A stretch of 64,000 nt of DNA from an uncultured Oscillospiraceae bacterium (lineage in GTDB: Bacteria > Bacillota > Clostridia > Oscillospirales > Ruminococcaceae), in NCBI GenBank assembly GCA_910586535.1, contig CAJUHS010000003.1, forward strand, positions 58,688 through 122,687, in the 5' to 3' direction. Below are positions 24,147 through 31,376 of this stretch, piece by piece. The position numbers and the translations under genes were made by a program. A model generated the notes under the pieces. That model was not told the origin of the DNA. It was given only the letters and a program-made list of their open reading frames with translations, and ran no database searches. Each line of letters starts with the position of its first letter. Within the stretch, counting starts at the first letter, position 1.

Positions 24147-24916
24147 TACTGATTACCTCCTTCTCTATCTCTCCTGGGCGCGCGCTCTCTGCGGTCGCCG
24201 CGGTTTCCGCCGCCGCGTCTGTCATCGTTGTTTCTGCGGGGCTTTCTCTCGGATCTTTCAGCCATGACTCTTGCCTTGGCAACGTCGCCCTTGAGAACCT
24301 CGCCCTTGTATATCCAAACCTTGATGCCGATCCTGCCGTAAGTTGTGGCAGCCTCTGCGAAACCGTAGTCGATATCGGCACGGATAGTCTGGAGGGGAAT
24401 AGTACCCTCGTGATAGGACTCGGAACGAGCGATCTCGGCGCCGCCGATACGTCCGCTTACCATTACCTTGATACCCTTGGCTCCCAGCTTCATTGATCTG
24501 CCGATAGCCTGCTTCATAGCTCTTCTGTAGGAAGCACGGTTCTCAAGCTGAGCTGCGATGCTCTCGGCAACGAGCTGAGCGTCCATATCGGGGGACTTTA
24601 CCTCCACGATATTGATGGAAACGGACTTCTTCATCATCTTTTCGATGTCCAGGCGGAGCTTCTCGATATTCTCACCGCCGCGTCCGATAACGATACCGGG
24701 CTTAGCGCAGTGAACGTGGATCCTTACCTTGTCTGCGAATCTTTCGATCTCAATGCGGGGAACGCCTGCTGCATAAAGGTTTTTCTTGATATAGTTACGG
24801 ACGTTGTAGTCCTCAACCAAAGTATCGCCGAAAGTTGCCTTGTTTGCAAACCAGCGGGAATCCCAATCCTTAATAACGCCTACACGCAGACCGTGCGGAT
24901 TAACTTTCTGTCCCAT
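24146..24916 (-). CDS. rpsC: 30S ribosomal protein S3
   Basis: 256 residues. KH domain (about 40-110) with IVIGRGGENIEKLR as the GXXG loop, then the S3 C-terminal domain. The last 40 residues are a Arg/Gly/Asp-rich extension (RRNNDDRRGGGNRGDRRERA) beyond the usual core, probably disordered and RNA-binding. S3 shapes the mRNA entry site. Confidence 0.96.
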   Translation of the reverse strand: MGQKVNPHGLRVGVIKDWDSRWFANKATFGDTLVEDYNVRNYIKKNLYAAGVPRIEIERFADKVRIHVHCAKPGIVIGRGGENIEKLRLDIEKMMKKSVSINIVEVKSPDMDAQLVAESIAAQLENRASYRRAMKQAIGRSMKLGAKGIKVMVSGRIGGAEIARSESYHEGTIPLQTIRADIDYGFAEAATTYGRIGIKVWIYKGEVLKGDVAKARVMAERSERKPRRNNDDRRGGGNRGDRRERAPRRDREGGNQ

Positions 24917-24937
24917 TTAGTTTACCTCCTCTTCGGC

Positions 24938-25273
24938 TTATTCTTTTTCCTTTACTGCAAGAGTAACATGGGAAGTCCTCTTGAGTATGCGGAACGCCCT
25001 GCCTTGTGCTCTGGGCATGATTCTCTTCATGATAGGACCGGGGCAAACGAAGCATTCGGAAATGTAGAGGTTGTCTCTGTCCATTCCGAAATTGTTCTCG
25101 GCGTTTGCGACTGCGGACTTCAGAAGCTTCTCCAGGTATTCACAGGCAGCCTTGGGTGTGTGCTGAAGGATCGCCATAGCGGTCTCGGTGTCCTTTCCTC
25201 TGATGAGGTCGAGAACGATCTGAACCTTTCTCGGCGCGATCCGAGCATTTTTAAGATATGCTCTTGCTTCCAT
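24938..25273 (-). CDS. rplV: 50S ribosomal protein L22
   Basis: 111 residues. The RIAPRKVQIVLDLIRGKDTE start and the tunnel-lining hairpin (FVCPGPIMKRIMPRAQGRAF) are clear. No insertion in the macrolide-related loop is evident. Between rpsS and rpsC. Confidence 0.97.
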   Translation of the reverse strand: MEARAYLKNARIAPRKVQIVLDLIRGKDTETAMAILQHTPKAACEYLEKLLKSAVANAENNFGMDRDNLYISECFVCPGPIMKRIMPRAQGRAFRILKRTSHVTLAVKEKE

Positions 25274-25296
25274 TTTAAATTCTCCTCTCTGCCTGA

Positions 25297-25578
25297 TTAT
25301 TTACCGTTGTTGGAAACTTTGGAGCCTGCATGGCCCTTGTAGGTTCTTGTGGGAGCAAATTCGCCCAGCTTGTGACCTACCATGTCCTCCGTAACGTATA
25401 CGGGAACGTGCTTTCTGCCGTCATGAACGGCAAAGGTATGACCGACGAAATCGGGGTAGATGGTTGAAGAACGGCTCCATGTTTTGAGAACCTTTTTCTC
25501 GCCCGCTTCGTTCATAGCGATAACTCTTTTCAGAAGGACCTCCTGCACGTATGGTCCCTTCTTGATACTTCTGCTCAT
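25297..25578 (-). CDS. rpsS: 30S ribosomal protein S19
   Basis: 93 residues. MSRSIKKGPYVQEVLLKRV and the PTRTYKGHAGSKVSNNGK end are hallmarks; it binds S13 and the 16S 3' domain. It begins after AAGGAGG. The gap to rplB is 263 bases and is filled by repeats. Confidence 0.97.
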   Translation of the reverse strand: MSRSIKKGPYVQEVLLKRVIAMNEAGEKKVLKTWSRSSTIYPDFVGHTFAVHDGRKHVPVYVTEDMVGHKLGEFAPTRTYKGHAGSKVSNNGK

Positions 25579-25593
25579 TGTTTTCCTCCTTTC

Positions 25594-25622
25594 AGAAATT
25601 AGAGGATAGAGGATAGAGGTCA
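25594..25622 (-). repeat. Pyrimidine-rich tract upstream of rpsS
   Basis: Minus strand: tandem CCTCTAT units followed by CCTCTAATTTCTGAAAGGAG, running directly into the rpsS binding site. Confidence 0.55.
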
Positions 25623-25648
25623 GACCCCTGTCCCTCCTCCATTTGGCG

Positions 25649-25737
25649 GAATTTCACAGGTGAAATTCTCTTTATGATCTCAATGAGTCGGTCTGTGACC
25701 GAATATTCATTTCAGTGAAACGTAATAATCTATTACG
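25649..25737. repeat. Run of four short perfect hairpins, rplB-rpsS gap
   Basis: Four consecutive inverted repeats: GAATTTCAC/GTGAAATTC (25649-25668), TCGGTC/GACCGA (25688-25702), TTTCA/TGAAA (25710-25720) and CGTAATA/TATTACG (25721-25737). All lie inside the transcribed gap of the S10 operon. Such an array suits a REP-like element or an mRNA-stability/processing site. Confidence 0.65.
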
Positions 25738-25756
25738 CAACATTTCGGCATTTTCT

Positions 25757-25841
25757 CACCCGTCCCCTTGAGGGGGATTTACAACGTCTCGGCTCGTTAT
25801 GAACGACCGAGGGGGTGACTTTGCCTGCGGAGGCTCTCCGC
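25757..25841. repeat. GC-rich intergenic repeat, copy A, abutting rplB stop
   Basis: It runs from CCCGTCCCCTTGAGGGGGAT to GGAGGCTCTCCGC and ends at the base next to the rplB stop codon. Copies B (28505-28594) and C (63838-63925) share the opening CCGCCCCCTTG block and the closing GGGG-GCGG-CCCCG block. Confidence 0.6.
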
Positions 25842-26675
25842 TTATTTGCCGTTGCGGCGTTTAACAATAAACTTGTCTGTACGGTGGTGCTGCTTTCTGG
25901 TCTTGTAACCGAGAGCGGGCTTGCCCCAAGGGGTAACAGGTCCGGGACGGCCGACGGGGGACTTACCTTCACCGCCTCCGTGTGGGTGGTCGCAGGGGTT
26001 CATGACAGAACCGCGGACTGTAGGTCTGATACCCAGATGACGGGTCTTGCCTGCTTTACCGAGGCTTACGTTCTCGTGGTCGATATTGGATACCTGACCG
26101 ATAGAAGCCATGCAGTTAGCGGGGATCTTTCTCATTTCGCCCGAGGGAAGTCTAACGAGAACGTATTTGTCCTCCTTACCCATGAGCTGAGCCATATTTC
26201 CTGCGGAACGCACAAGCTGCGCGCCCTTGCCGGGATAAAGCTCGATGTTGTGAATGAAAGTACCTACGGGGATATCGCAGAGCGCCAGCGCATTGCCGGG
26301 CTTGATGTCCGCATGGGAACCGCTTGTAACGGTGTCGCCAACAGCCAGACCGTTGGGAGCGATGATATATCTCTTCTCGCCGTCCTCATACTGAACGAGA
26401 GCGATAAACGCGCTTCTGTTAGGATCGTACTCAAGAGTGAGAACAGTAGCGTTCATGCCCTGCTTATCTCTCTTGAAGTCGATTATTCTGTATTTTCTTC
26501 TGCTTCCGCCGCCTCTGTGACGAACGGTTATTCTGCCGTAGCTGTTTCTGCCTGCGGTCTTTTTGAGGGGAGCAAGAAGGCTCTTCTCGGGATCGACCTT
26601 GGAAAGGCAGCTGTAATCGGTAACAGTCATCTGACGTCTTGAGGGCGTCGTAGGCTTGTATGATTTGATAGCCAT
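25842..26675 (-). CDS. rplB: 50S ribosomal protein L2
   Basis: 277 residues, full length. RNA-binding core RNSYGRITVRHRGGGSRRKY and the C-terminal VMNPCDHPHGGGEGKSPVGR with the histidine linked to peptidyl-transferase-centre assembly are intact. Order rplW-rplB-rpsS is standard. It ends exactly where repeat copy A begins. Confidence 0.97.
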   Translation of the reverse strand: MAIKSYKPTTPSRRQMTVTDYSCLSKVDPEKSLLAPLKKTAGRNSYGRITVRHRGGGSRRKYRIIDFKRDKQGMNATVLTLEYDPNRSAFIALVQYEDGEKRYIIAPNGLAVGDTVTSGSHADIKPGNALALCDIPVGTFIHNIELYPGKGAQLVRSAGNMAQLMGKEDKYVLVRLPSGEMRKIPANCMASIGQVSNIDHENVSLGKAGKTRHLGIRPTVRGSVMNPCDHPHGGGEGKSPVGRPGPVTPWGKPALGYKTRKQHHRTDKFIVKRRNGK

Positions 26676-26823
26676 TGCAGTTCAGCTCCTTCTATTAGAA
26701 TTTTTTGATGTTTTGCGGGAAATGCTTTCCCATACGCGTCCTTTAGGAAAACTGAGACAAGAAGCAAGAGGCAAGAAAATGTTTCCCGCCGTGCCTGCGT
26801 TCCCCTCCCAAGTCCTGCCGGAC

Positions 26824-27114
26824 TTACATCATGCCGTCGAAGAATTCGATGGTCTTGGAATCTTCCGTAAGAGTAACTATCGCTTTCTTCCAGTCTGGAG
26901 TAAAGCCTCTGTGCATACCCATTCTTCTGGATCTGCCTCTTACGTGCATAGTGTTCACCTTAGCGACCTTAACGCCGAAAAGCTCCTCGACAGCCTTGGC
27001 GATCTCGATCTTGTTTGCGTCCATCGCAACCTTAAAGGTGTACTTGCTTTCCTGAAGCCCTTCCATGCTTTTTTCGGTGATGATGGGCTTGATAACAATA
27101 TCCTGTGCTATCAT
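26824..27114 (-). CDS. rplW: 50S ribosomal protein L23
   Basis: 96 residues. IVIKPIITEKSMEGLQESKY is the family signature; the protein is the docking site for trigger factor and SRP at the tunnel exit. Its ATG overlaps the rplD stop (TAATG). The 148-base gap to rplB holds a CTTGCCTCTTGCTTCTTGTC tract (minus strand, about 26755-26778). Confidence 0.97.
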   Translation of the reverse strand: MIAQDIVIKPIITEKSMEGLQESKYTFKVAMDANKIEIAKAVEELFGVKVAKVNTMHVRGRSRRMGMHRGFTPDWKKAIVTLTEDSKTIEFFDGMM

Positions 27115-27740
27115 TATGCGTACACCTCCTCGATCTTGGCGACCGCGTCCTTAACAACGATGAACTTGTCGTAATTAAGGATGTCGTAAACGTTGATAGT
27201 GTTTACCAAAGCAGTCTTTACGCCGGGAATGTTAGCCGCGCTCTTTACAACGAAGCTGTTCACCTCGGGCATAACGATGAGAGCCTTAGCTCCGTCGGGA
27301 TTAACTGCCTTGAGCATATCAACAACGGTCTTTGTCTTGTATTCGTTCATTTTGATATCGTCGAGAACAATGATATTATTGTCGATGACCTTAGTCGAAA
27401 GAGCGGACTTCATAGCCAGTCTCTTAAGCTTCTTGTTTACAGTAAAGCGGTAGCTTCTGGGCTTGGGGCCGAGAGCAATTCCGCCGTGCGTCCACTGGGG
27501 AGCGCGTGTGGAACCCTGTCTTGCATGACCCGTACCCTTCTGTCTCCAGGGCTTTCTGCCGCCGCCTCTTACCTCAGTGCGGGTAAGGGTGGACTGTGTG
27601 CCTTGTCTCTGGTTAGCGAGATAATTCACAACCATTGTGTGCATAGCAGACTCGTTGGGCTTAATACCGAAAACAGCGTCCGACAGCTCGATATCCGAAA
27701 CCTCTTTGCCTGTCATATCCAGTACTTTAATATTAGGCAT
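27114..27740 (-). CDS. rplD: 50S ribosomal protein L4
   Basis: 208 residues. The extended tunnel loop (VRGGGRKPWRQKGTGHARQG) and flanking fold are complete. In enterobacteria L4 also represses the S10 operon by attenuation through the leader; whether it does so here is unknown, but an attenuator-like hairpin is present in the leader at 29035-29065. It overlaps rplW by one base and is 18 bases after rplC. Confidence 0.97.
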   Translation of the reverse strand: MPNIKVLDMTGKEVSDIELSDAVFGIKPNESAMHTMVVNYLANQRQGTQSTLTRTEVRGGGRKPWRQKGTGHARQGSTRAPQWTHGGIALGPKPRSYRFTVNKKLKRLAMKSALSTKVIDNNIIVLDDIKMNEYKTKTVVDMLKAVNPDGAKALIVMPEVNSFVVKSAANIPGVKTALVNTINVYDILNYDKFIVVKDAVAKIEEVYA

Positions 27741-27758
27741 TACTGCTTCCTCCTTCCA

Positions 27759-28403
27759 TTAAGCCTTTTTCTTTTTTACGCAGTCGCAGATGGTAACAAT
27801 GCCGTTCTTGGGACCGGGAATTGCGCCTCTGACCGCGATAAGATTGTTTTCTGCGTCGATCTTGACGATCTGAAGATTCTGTACGGTAACCTTTTCGCTG
27901 CCCATATGACCGGGAAGCGCCTTGCCCTTATAGATACGGGAAGGGGACGAGCAGGCTCCCATAGAGCCGGCGTGTCTGTGTACAGGACCCGAACCGTGGG
28001 TCTCCTTCAGTCTGGAGTTGTTGTTTCTCTTGATAGTACCCTGGAAACCCTTACCCTTTGATGTGCCGGAAACATCAACGATGTCTCCCTCAGCAAAGGT
28101 GTCCGCTTTCAGGATAGCGCCTACCTCCATCTCCTCCGCGCCGTCAAGTTTAAACTCTTTAAGAGTTCTCTTAACAGCAACGTCGGCCTTTGCGAAATGA
28201 CCCTTTATGGGCTTGTTCGCAAGCTTCTCCCTCATATCGCCGAAGCCGAGCTGTACCGCGCTGTAGCCGTCGTTCTCAACTGTTTTCTTCTGAACGACAA
28301 CACAGGGACCCGCTTCAACGACGGTCAGGGGGATGACCTTGTTGGTCGCTTCATCGAAAATCTGCGTCATGCCGATTTTTCTGCCGATGATTGCCTTTGT
28401 CAT
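27759..28403 (-). CDS. rplC: 50S ribosomal protein L3
   Basis: 214 residues. IIGRKIGMTQIFDEATNKVI at the start and the core FQGTIKRNNNSRLKETHGSG and HRHAGSMGACSSPSRIYKGK are typical. It is an early assembly protein that reaches the peptidyl-transferase centre. It starts after AAAGGAGG, 190 bases below the rpsJ stop. Confidence 0.97.
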   Translation of the reverse strand: MTKAIIGRKIGMTQIFDEATNKVIPLTVVEAGPCVVVQKKTVENDGYSAVQLGFGDMREKLANKPIKGHFAKADVAVKRTLKEFKLDGAEEMEVGAILKADTFAEGDIVDVSGTSKGKGFQGTIKRNNNSRLKETHGSGPVHRHAGSMGACSSPSRIYKGKALPGHMGSEKVTVQNLQIVKIDAENNLIAVRGAIPGPKNGIVTICDCVKKKKA

Positions 28404-28504
28404 AGTTTTTCCTCCTTTTGGTTATTGGTTGCCTTTCAGCAACATTACTCTACGGGGGACGTCTTTGGGAAATGATAAGCCGGAACATCTCCGCAGCTGT
28501 TTCT

Positions 28505-28594
28505 GCAGCCCGCCCCCTTGAGAGGGCATTTATCACAGTTCGGATACGACGTATCCAATCCGTGGGGCAACTCTCGCCGCGGGACGTTCCCCGC
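28505..28594. repeat. GC-rich intergenic repeat, copy B, abutting rpsJ stop
   Basis: It begins CAGCCCGCCCCCTTGAGAGG and ends GGGACGTTCCCCGC at the base before the rpsJ stop codon. Same layout as copy A beside rplB. Confidence 0.6.
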
Positions 28595-28909
28595 TTATTT
28601 GATTTCCATTACAACGTCAACGCCCGCAGGAAGCTCAAGACCCTGCAGAGCCTCAACAGACTTGTCGGACGGTCTGATAACGTCGATAAGTCTCTTGTGA
28701 GTCCTCATCTCGAACTGCTCGCGGCTGTCCTTGTACTTGTGAACCGCACGGAGAATGGTGATAATCTCCTTGTCGGTGGGAAGCGGAATAGGTCCGCTTA
28801 CTCTTGCGCCGCTTCTTTTAGCAGCGTCCACAATCTTAGCCGCAGCAGCGTCGACTACCGCATGGTCGTAACCTTTGATCCTGATTCTGATTTTTTCATT
28901 GACTGCCAT
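28595..28909 (-). CDS. rpsJ: 30S ribosomal protein S10
   Basis: 104 residues, full length; first gene of the superoperon. It starts MAVNEKIRIRIKGYDHAVVD and holds ARVSGPIPLPTDKEIITILR, the NusE/S10 core that also joins antitermination complexes. It follows GGAGG. A leader of about 345 bases precedes it. Confidence 0.97.
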   Translation of the reverse strand: MAVNEKIRIRIKGYDHAVVDAAAAKIVDAAKRSGARVSGPIPLPTDKEIITILRAVHKYKDSREQFEMRTHKRLIDVIRPSDKSVEALQGLELPAGVDVVMEIK

Positions 28910-29034
28910 TAACGATCGCCTCCTGAATAACTTCTGATTGTTTTGGGGACGAGTTTCGCAATAATCAATGCCTGCCGCGTTATAAAACGCGCCGCAGCAT
29001 TACACGCCTCCGTGTGTTTCCTCCCGCTTGTACT

Positions 29035-29065
29035 AAAAAACCCGAAAAACAAATTGTTTTCCGAG
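29035..29065 (-). terminator. Attenuator-like hairpin in the S10 leader
   Basis: On the minus strand CTCGGAAAAC pairs with GTTTTTCGGG (two wobbles) and is followed by TTTTTT. It lies about 190 bases after the promoter start site and 126 before rpsJ, inside the leader, so it would stop most transcripts unless read through. Confidence 0.6.
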
Positions 29066-29262
29066 CAGATACAAACGCAGCTTACCTATGAACAAGCACA
29101 AAGCCGTTCACGGTTTAAGCGCACACAGCGTTCACTATCGCAGCCGCCCGGTTCAAGACCGGACATACTCCGCGGAAATTCCCCTGCACACCGCAGGCAA
29201 CCTTCCGCTTCCTCGCAAAAACATATAACTAAACACTTGCAGTCAAACAAGTCACGCATATT

Positions 29263-29291
29263 ATTATAGCATTACCATGTCCCGATTGCAA
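29263..29291 (-). promoter_or_regulatory. Promoter of the S10-spc-alpha superoperon
   Basis: On the minus strand TTGCAA (29286-29291), 17 bases, perfect TATAAT (29263-29268). Leader of about 345 bases; the gap 28910-29485 holds this promoter, the leader and no gene. Confidence 0.8.
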
Positions 29292-29485
29292 GAGGGTAAT
29301 GCTAATTTAGCAATTTTTAGCTGTAGAATTTTCAAGGATTTTTCCATAAGTTTTTATGCATTTTAAACAATGTTTCAAAAATGATGTATAAAACACCGCA
29401 TTTGGAGACATACTGATATATTTCGGCGTTTGCCTTTTATACCGCCAACAGGCGGCGTCTCAAATTTCCAACGGCCTTGAAATTA

Positions 29486-30046
29486 TCAGTATCTGTTTCC
29501 GTATCTTGCCTTAGCTTCGCTTGTATACCTTTTGACAAGATCGGTTTTGGCCCATGTGTACCCGTCCCTGTCATTTTCAAACCGTTTCCAAAGCTTCATC
29601 TTCAGCGTCTCATACCGATAAGCCGCGTCGGGAAATTCGTTGAGATAGTCCCGAAAATACAGCTCGTCATTATCTCCGTCATACCTTAAATGCAGATGAA
29701 AAACTCTTTCGGCAAAGCCGTTTTCGGTATACCCCTTATTAAATGAGAGCCTTTCGGCACTCTGTGCCATGCAGATATATCCGCTGCTGACCAATACAGC
29801 TTTTATATCGTACAAATCATATTTTTCAGAAACCTCGGCAAGAATATCAACAATAGGTTTCGCCCGAATAGATTTAACGGCTGTACTTCCCACGTGATAT
29901 ATTTTTGTCGTTCGCGGCAGCAGAGGCTTTAACAAAAAAGCTTCCTCCGCGTACCAATCACGCCAGCAGTCCCGGTGCTCCGTCAAAAATACGGGAAAAA
30001 GCCGCCATAATTCTTCCAGACTCATTTCCGATAGCTTTTGGATCAT
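29486..30046 (-). CDS. GrpB-family (UPF0157) nucleotidyltransferase-like protein
   Basis: 186 residues from the ATG at 30046 with GGGAG eight bases before it; the longer frame upstream is not supported. The motif IYHVGSTAVKSIRAKPIVDI (about 52-71) is the GS-x(10)-D-type nucleotidyltransferase signature of GrpB/UPF0157, and VFHLHLRYDGDNDELYFRDY follows as in the family. These are stand-alone NTase-fold proteins sometimes fused to CoaE; biochemical role is not firmly known. Monocistronic. Confidence 0.88.
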   Translation of the reverse strand: MIQKLSEMSLEELWRLFPVFLTEHRDCWRDWYAEEAFLLKPLLPRTTKIYHVGSTAVKSIRAKPIVDILAEVSEKYDLYDIKAVLVSSGYICMAQSAERLSFNKGYTENGFAERVFHLHLRYDGDNDELYFRDYLNEFPDAAYRYETLKMKLWKRFENDRDGYTWAKTDLVKRYTSEAKARYGNRY

Positions 30047-30077
30047 AACATATCTCCCAAAAATACCGATCCGCCGT

Positions 30078-30107
30078 TTGACAAGTACCGGCAAATTATG
30101 ATATAAC
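30078..30107 (+). promoter_or_regulatory. Plus-strand promoter with no gene after it
   Basis: Perfect TTGACA (30078-30083), 18 bases, TATAAC (30102-30107), reading away from the GrpB-like gene toward a terminator at 30245-30273. Confidence 0.5.
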
Positions 30108-30113
30108 ATCTGT

Positions 30114-30273
30114 ATTGCCGGCTTCTTATGCAAGGAAGGAGGCGGATACTTAATAACATTTATATTGTCCGCCGCGGCAAGTGTGGTTGGTAACCGCATA
30201 AGCAAGTGATTAGACGGCAGCAGGCGCGACAATTAGCCCGAAGAAAAACCCGAAGCTGCAACTTCGGGTTTTT
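30114..30273 (+). ncRNA. Candidate small RNA of about 160 bases
   Basis: Sequence between the promoter at 30078 and the terminator at 30245-30273. It contains an AAGGAAGGAGG stretch (about 30131-30141) but no ATG/GTG/TTG-started frame of useful length behind it, so a small RNA or a gene remnant is more likely than a peptide. No known RNA family recognised. Confidence 0.3.
30245..30273. terminator. Bidirectional terminator
   Basis: AAAACCCGAAG pairs with CTTCGGGTTTT and T-runs flank it on both strands. It ends the minus-strand lipoprotein unit and any plus-strand transcript from 30114. Confidence 0.85.
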
Positions 30274-30361
30274 CGCTTAAGCGTCCCTGTAGAAACACTC
30301 ACTAACATTTATGGTGTCGTTATTATACCTCACAAAATAAGTTTTGTCAATACCTTTAACA

Positions 30362-31036
30362 TTATTCTCCTGAAACAGCGGGGTTTTCTATTTCCGTCAG
30401 AGAATCGGCGTCAATAATGTCGATACGGTAGGAATAGCTGCTTTCTCCGTCTGAATTTCTCTGAACAAAATATTCAAAGTCTCCGTCCGCATTGAAAACG
30501 TACTCCGTAACAAACTCCGTCAGACTTGTACCGAGAGTATCGTTTATCTTATCCGTATTATAATAGTATCTGTAGCAGACCCCGCCGTCCTCACAGGGTA
30601 CCTCCTCGGAAGACTTCACAAACAGGTTCTCATAGAAAAGCAGGTCTCCTGTGCTGTAAGGGTGAGGGTTTTCCCTGCCGTAGGAAACATACCCGTCCGA
30701 GCCGCTTTTTAAAACGCTTGCCTCTCCGCCGCTAAGCACATAAAAGGTCTCCCCGTCGGAAAATTCGGCGTAATAGCCGTTTTCCTCCGAGACCCGCTCA
30801 TACAGATAAGTCTGGGAACCGTCCTCATTGTACATAAAGGAAAACGCCTGATCCATAATATCCGTGTCAATATTGGTCAGCAGATACCGACCGCTCTGCC
30901 AGCCTTTTGCGCGCTCCCGCAAAGCCTCAACCCGAGCCTTGCCGTAAAGGTCGTATTCCTTTTTTAAGGAACAGCCGCCAAACTGCGTTATCGCAAACAG
31001 CAATAACATTACCGCCAAAAATCTTTTCATTTTCAT
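30362..31036 (-). CDS. Lipoprotein of unknown function
   Basis: 224 residues. Lipobox FGGC with Cys22 as lipid site after MKMKRFLAVMLLLF. The mature domain is acidic and Tyr-rich (repeated YY, YRYYYN) and looks all-beta, in the style of LolA/LppX-like or DUF-type clostridial lipoproteins, but no family motif is certain. The ATG overlaps the stop of a 29-codon membrane-peptide frame (ATGA) and lacks a good binding site, so coupling is possible. Confidence 0.78.
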   Translation of the reverse strand: MKMKRFLAVMLLLFAITQFGGCSLKKEYDLYGKARVEALRERAKGWQSGRYLLTNIDTDIMDQAFSFMYNEDGSQTYLYERVSEENGYYAEFSDGETFYVLSGGEASVLKSGSDGYVSYGRENPHPYSTGDLLFYENLFVKSSEEVPCEDGGVCYRYYYNTDKINDTLGTSLTEFVTEYVFNADGDFEYFVQRNSDGESSYSYRIDIIDADSLTEIENPAVSGE

Positions 31037-31122
31037 ATGCTTACCCGCCGAATAATCAATTTTATAATCACAAGCACAATCACCGCCAATGCGTCGCCGA
31101 TAAACTCAATAATGATGTTCAC
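31033..31122 (-). CDS. Possible 29-residue membrane peptide
   Basis: GTG-started frame reading MNIIIEFIGDALAVIVLVII then KLIIRRVSI: one hydrophobic helix with a basic end. Its TGA overlaps the lipoprotein ATG, and its GTG overlaps the TGA of the frame above (GTGA). No own binding site is visible. It may be the end of a frameshifted gene instead. Confidence 0.3.
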   Translation of the reverse strand: MNIIIEFIGDALAVIVLVIIKLIIRRVSI

Positions 31123-31247
31123 ACGGCTGAATTTACTGCCAGCTGTTCAGAACCAATTTCATCATAGGAAGCAAACCGCTTCGGAAAGCCGGCTTCCTCC
31201 CGCTTTATACCGTTTGAAAGTTCGTCTGCACGATTTTTCCAATTAAT
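31119..31247 (-). CDS. Possible 42-residue ORF with ATT start
   Basis: Behind a good GGAGG (31255-31259) and seven bases, the frame opens at ATT, a rare start known from infC and a few others, and reads NWKNRADELSNGIKREEAGF then PKRFASYDEIGSEQLAVNSAV. Composition is protein-like and charged. The 3' end overlaps the membrane-peptide frame by four bases. It could also be the decayed middle of a single gene. Confidence 0.25.
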   Translation of the reverse strand: MNWKNRADELSNGIKREEAGFPKRFASYDEIGSEQLAVNSAV

Positions 31248-31296
31248 TTTGTAACCTCCGTTGCAGCAATTCCGCTTTGAAAATGCAAACAAACTC

Positions 31297-31350
31297 TTTC
31301 GTCAAAATCCGTATACGCAAGATTTTAGGCTTAGCTTTTGTACATTTTCT
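31297..31350. repeat. Partial copy 3 of the AT-rich dispersed repeat
   Basis: CCGTATACGCAAGATTTTAG and a following CTTTTGTACATTTTCTG match the core of the copies at 11531 and 40599. It lies just past the proS stop codon. Confidence 0.35.
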
Positions 31351-31376
31351 GCGTGTAATTGCCGCAGGTTATGCTC

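Noticed and set aside
25733..25972. Minus-strand frame across repeat copy A
   Set aside because: Its upper part overlaps rplB in another frame and the rest is repeat; no family signal.
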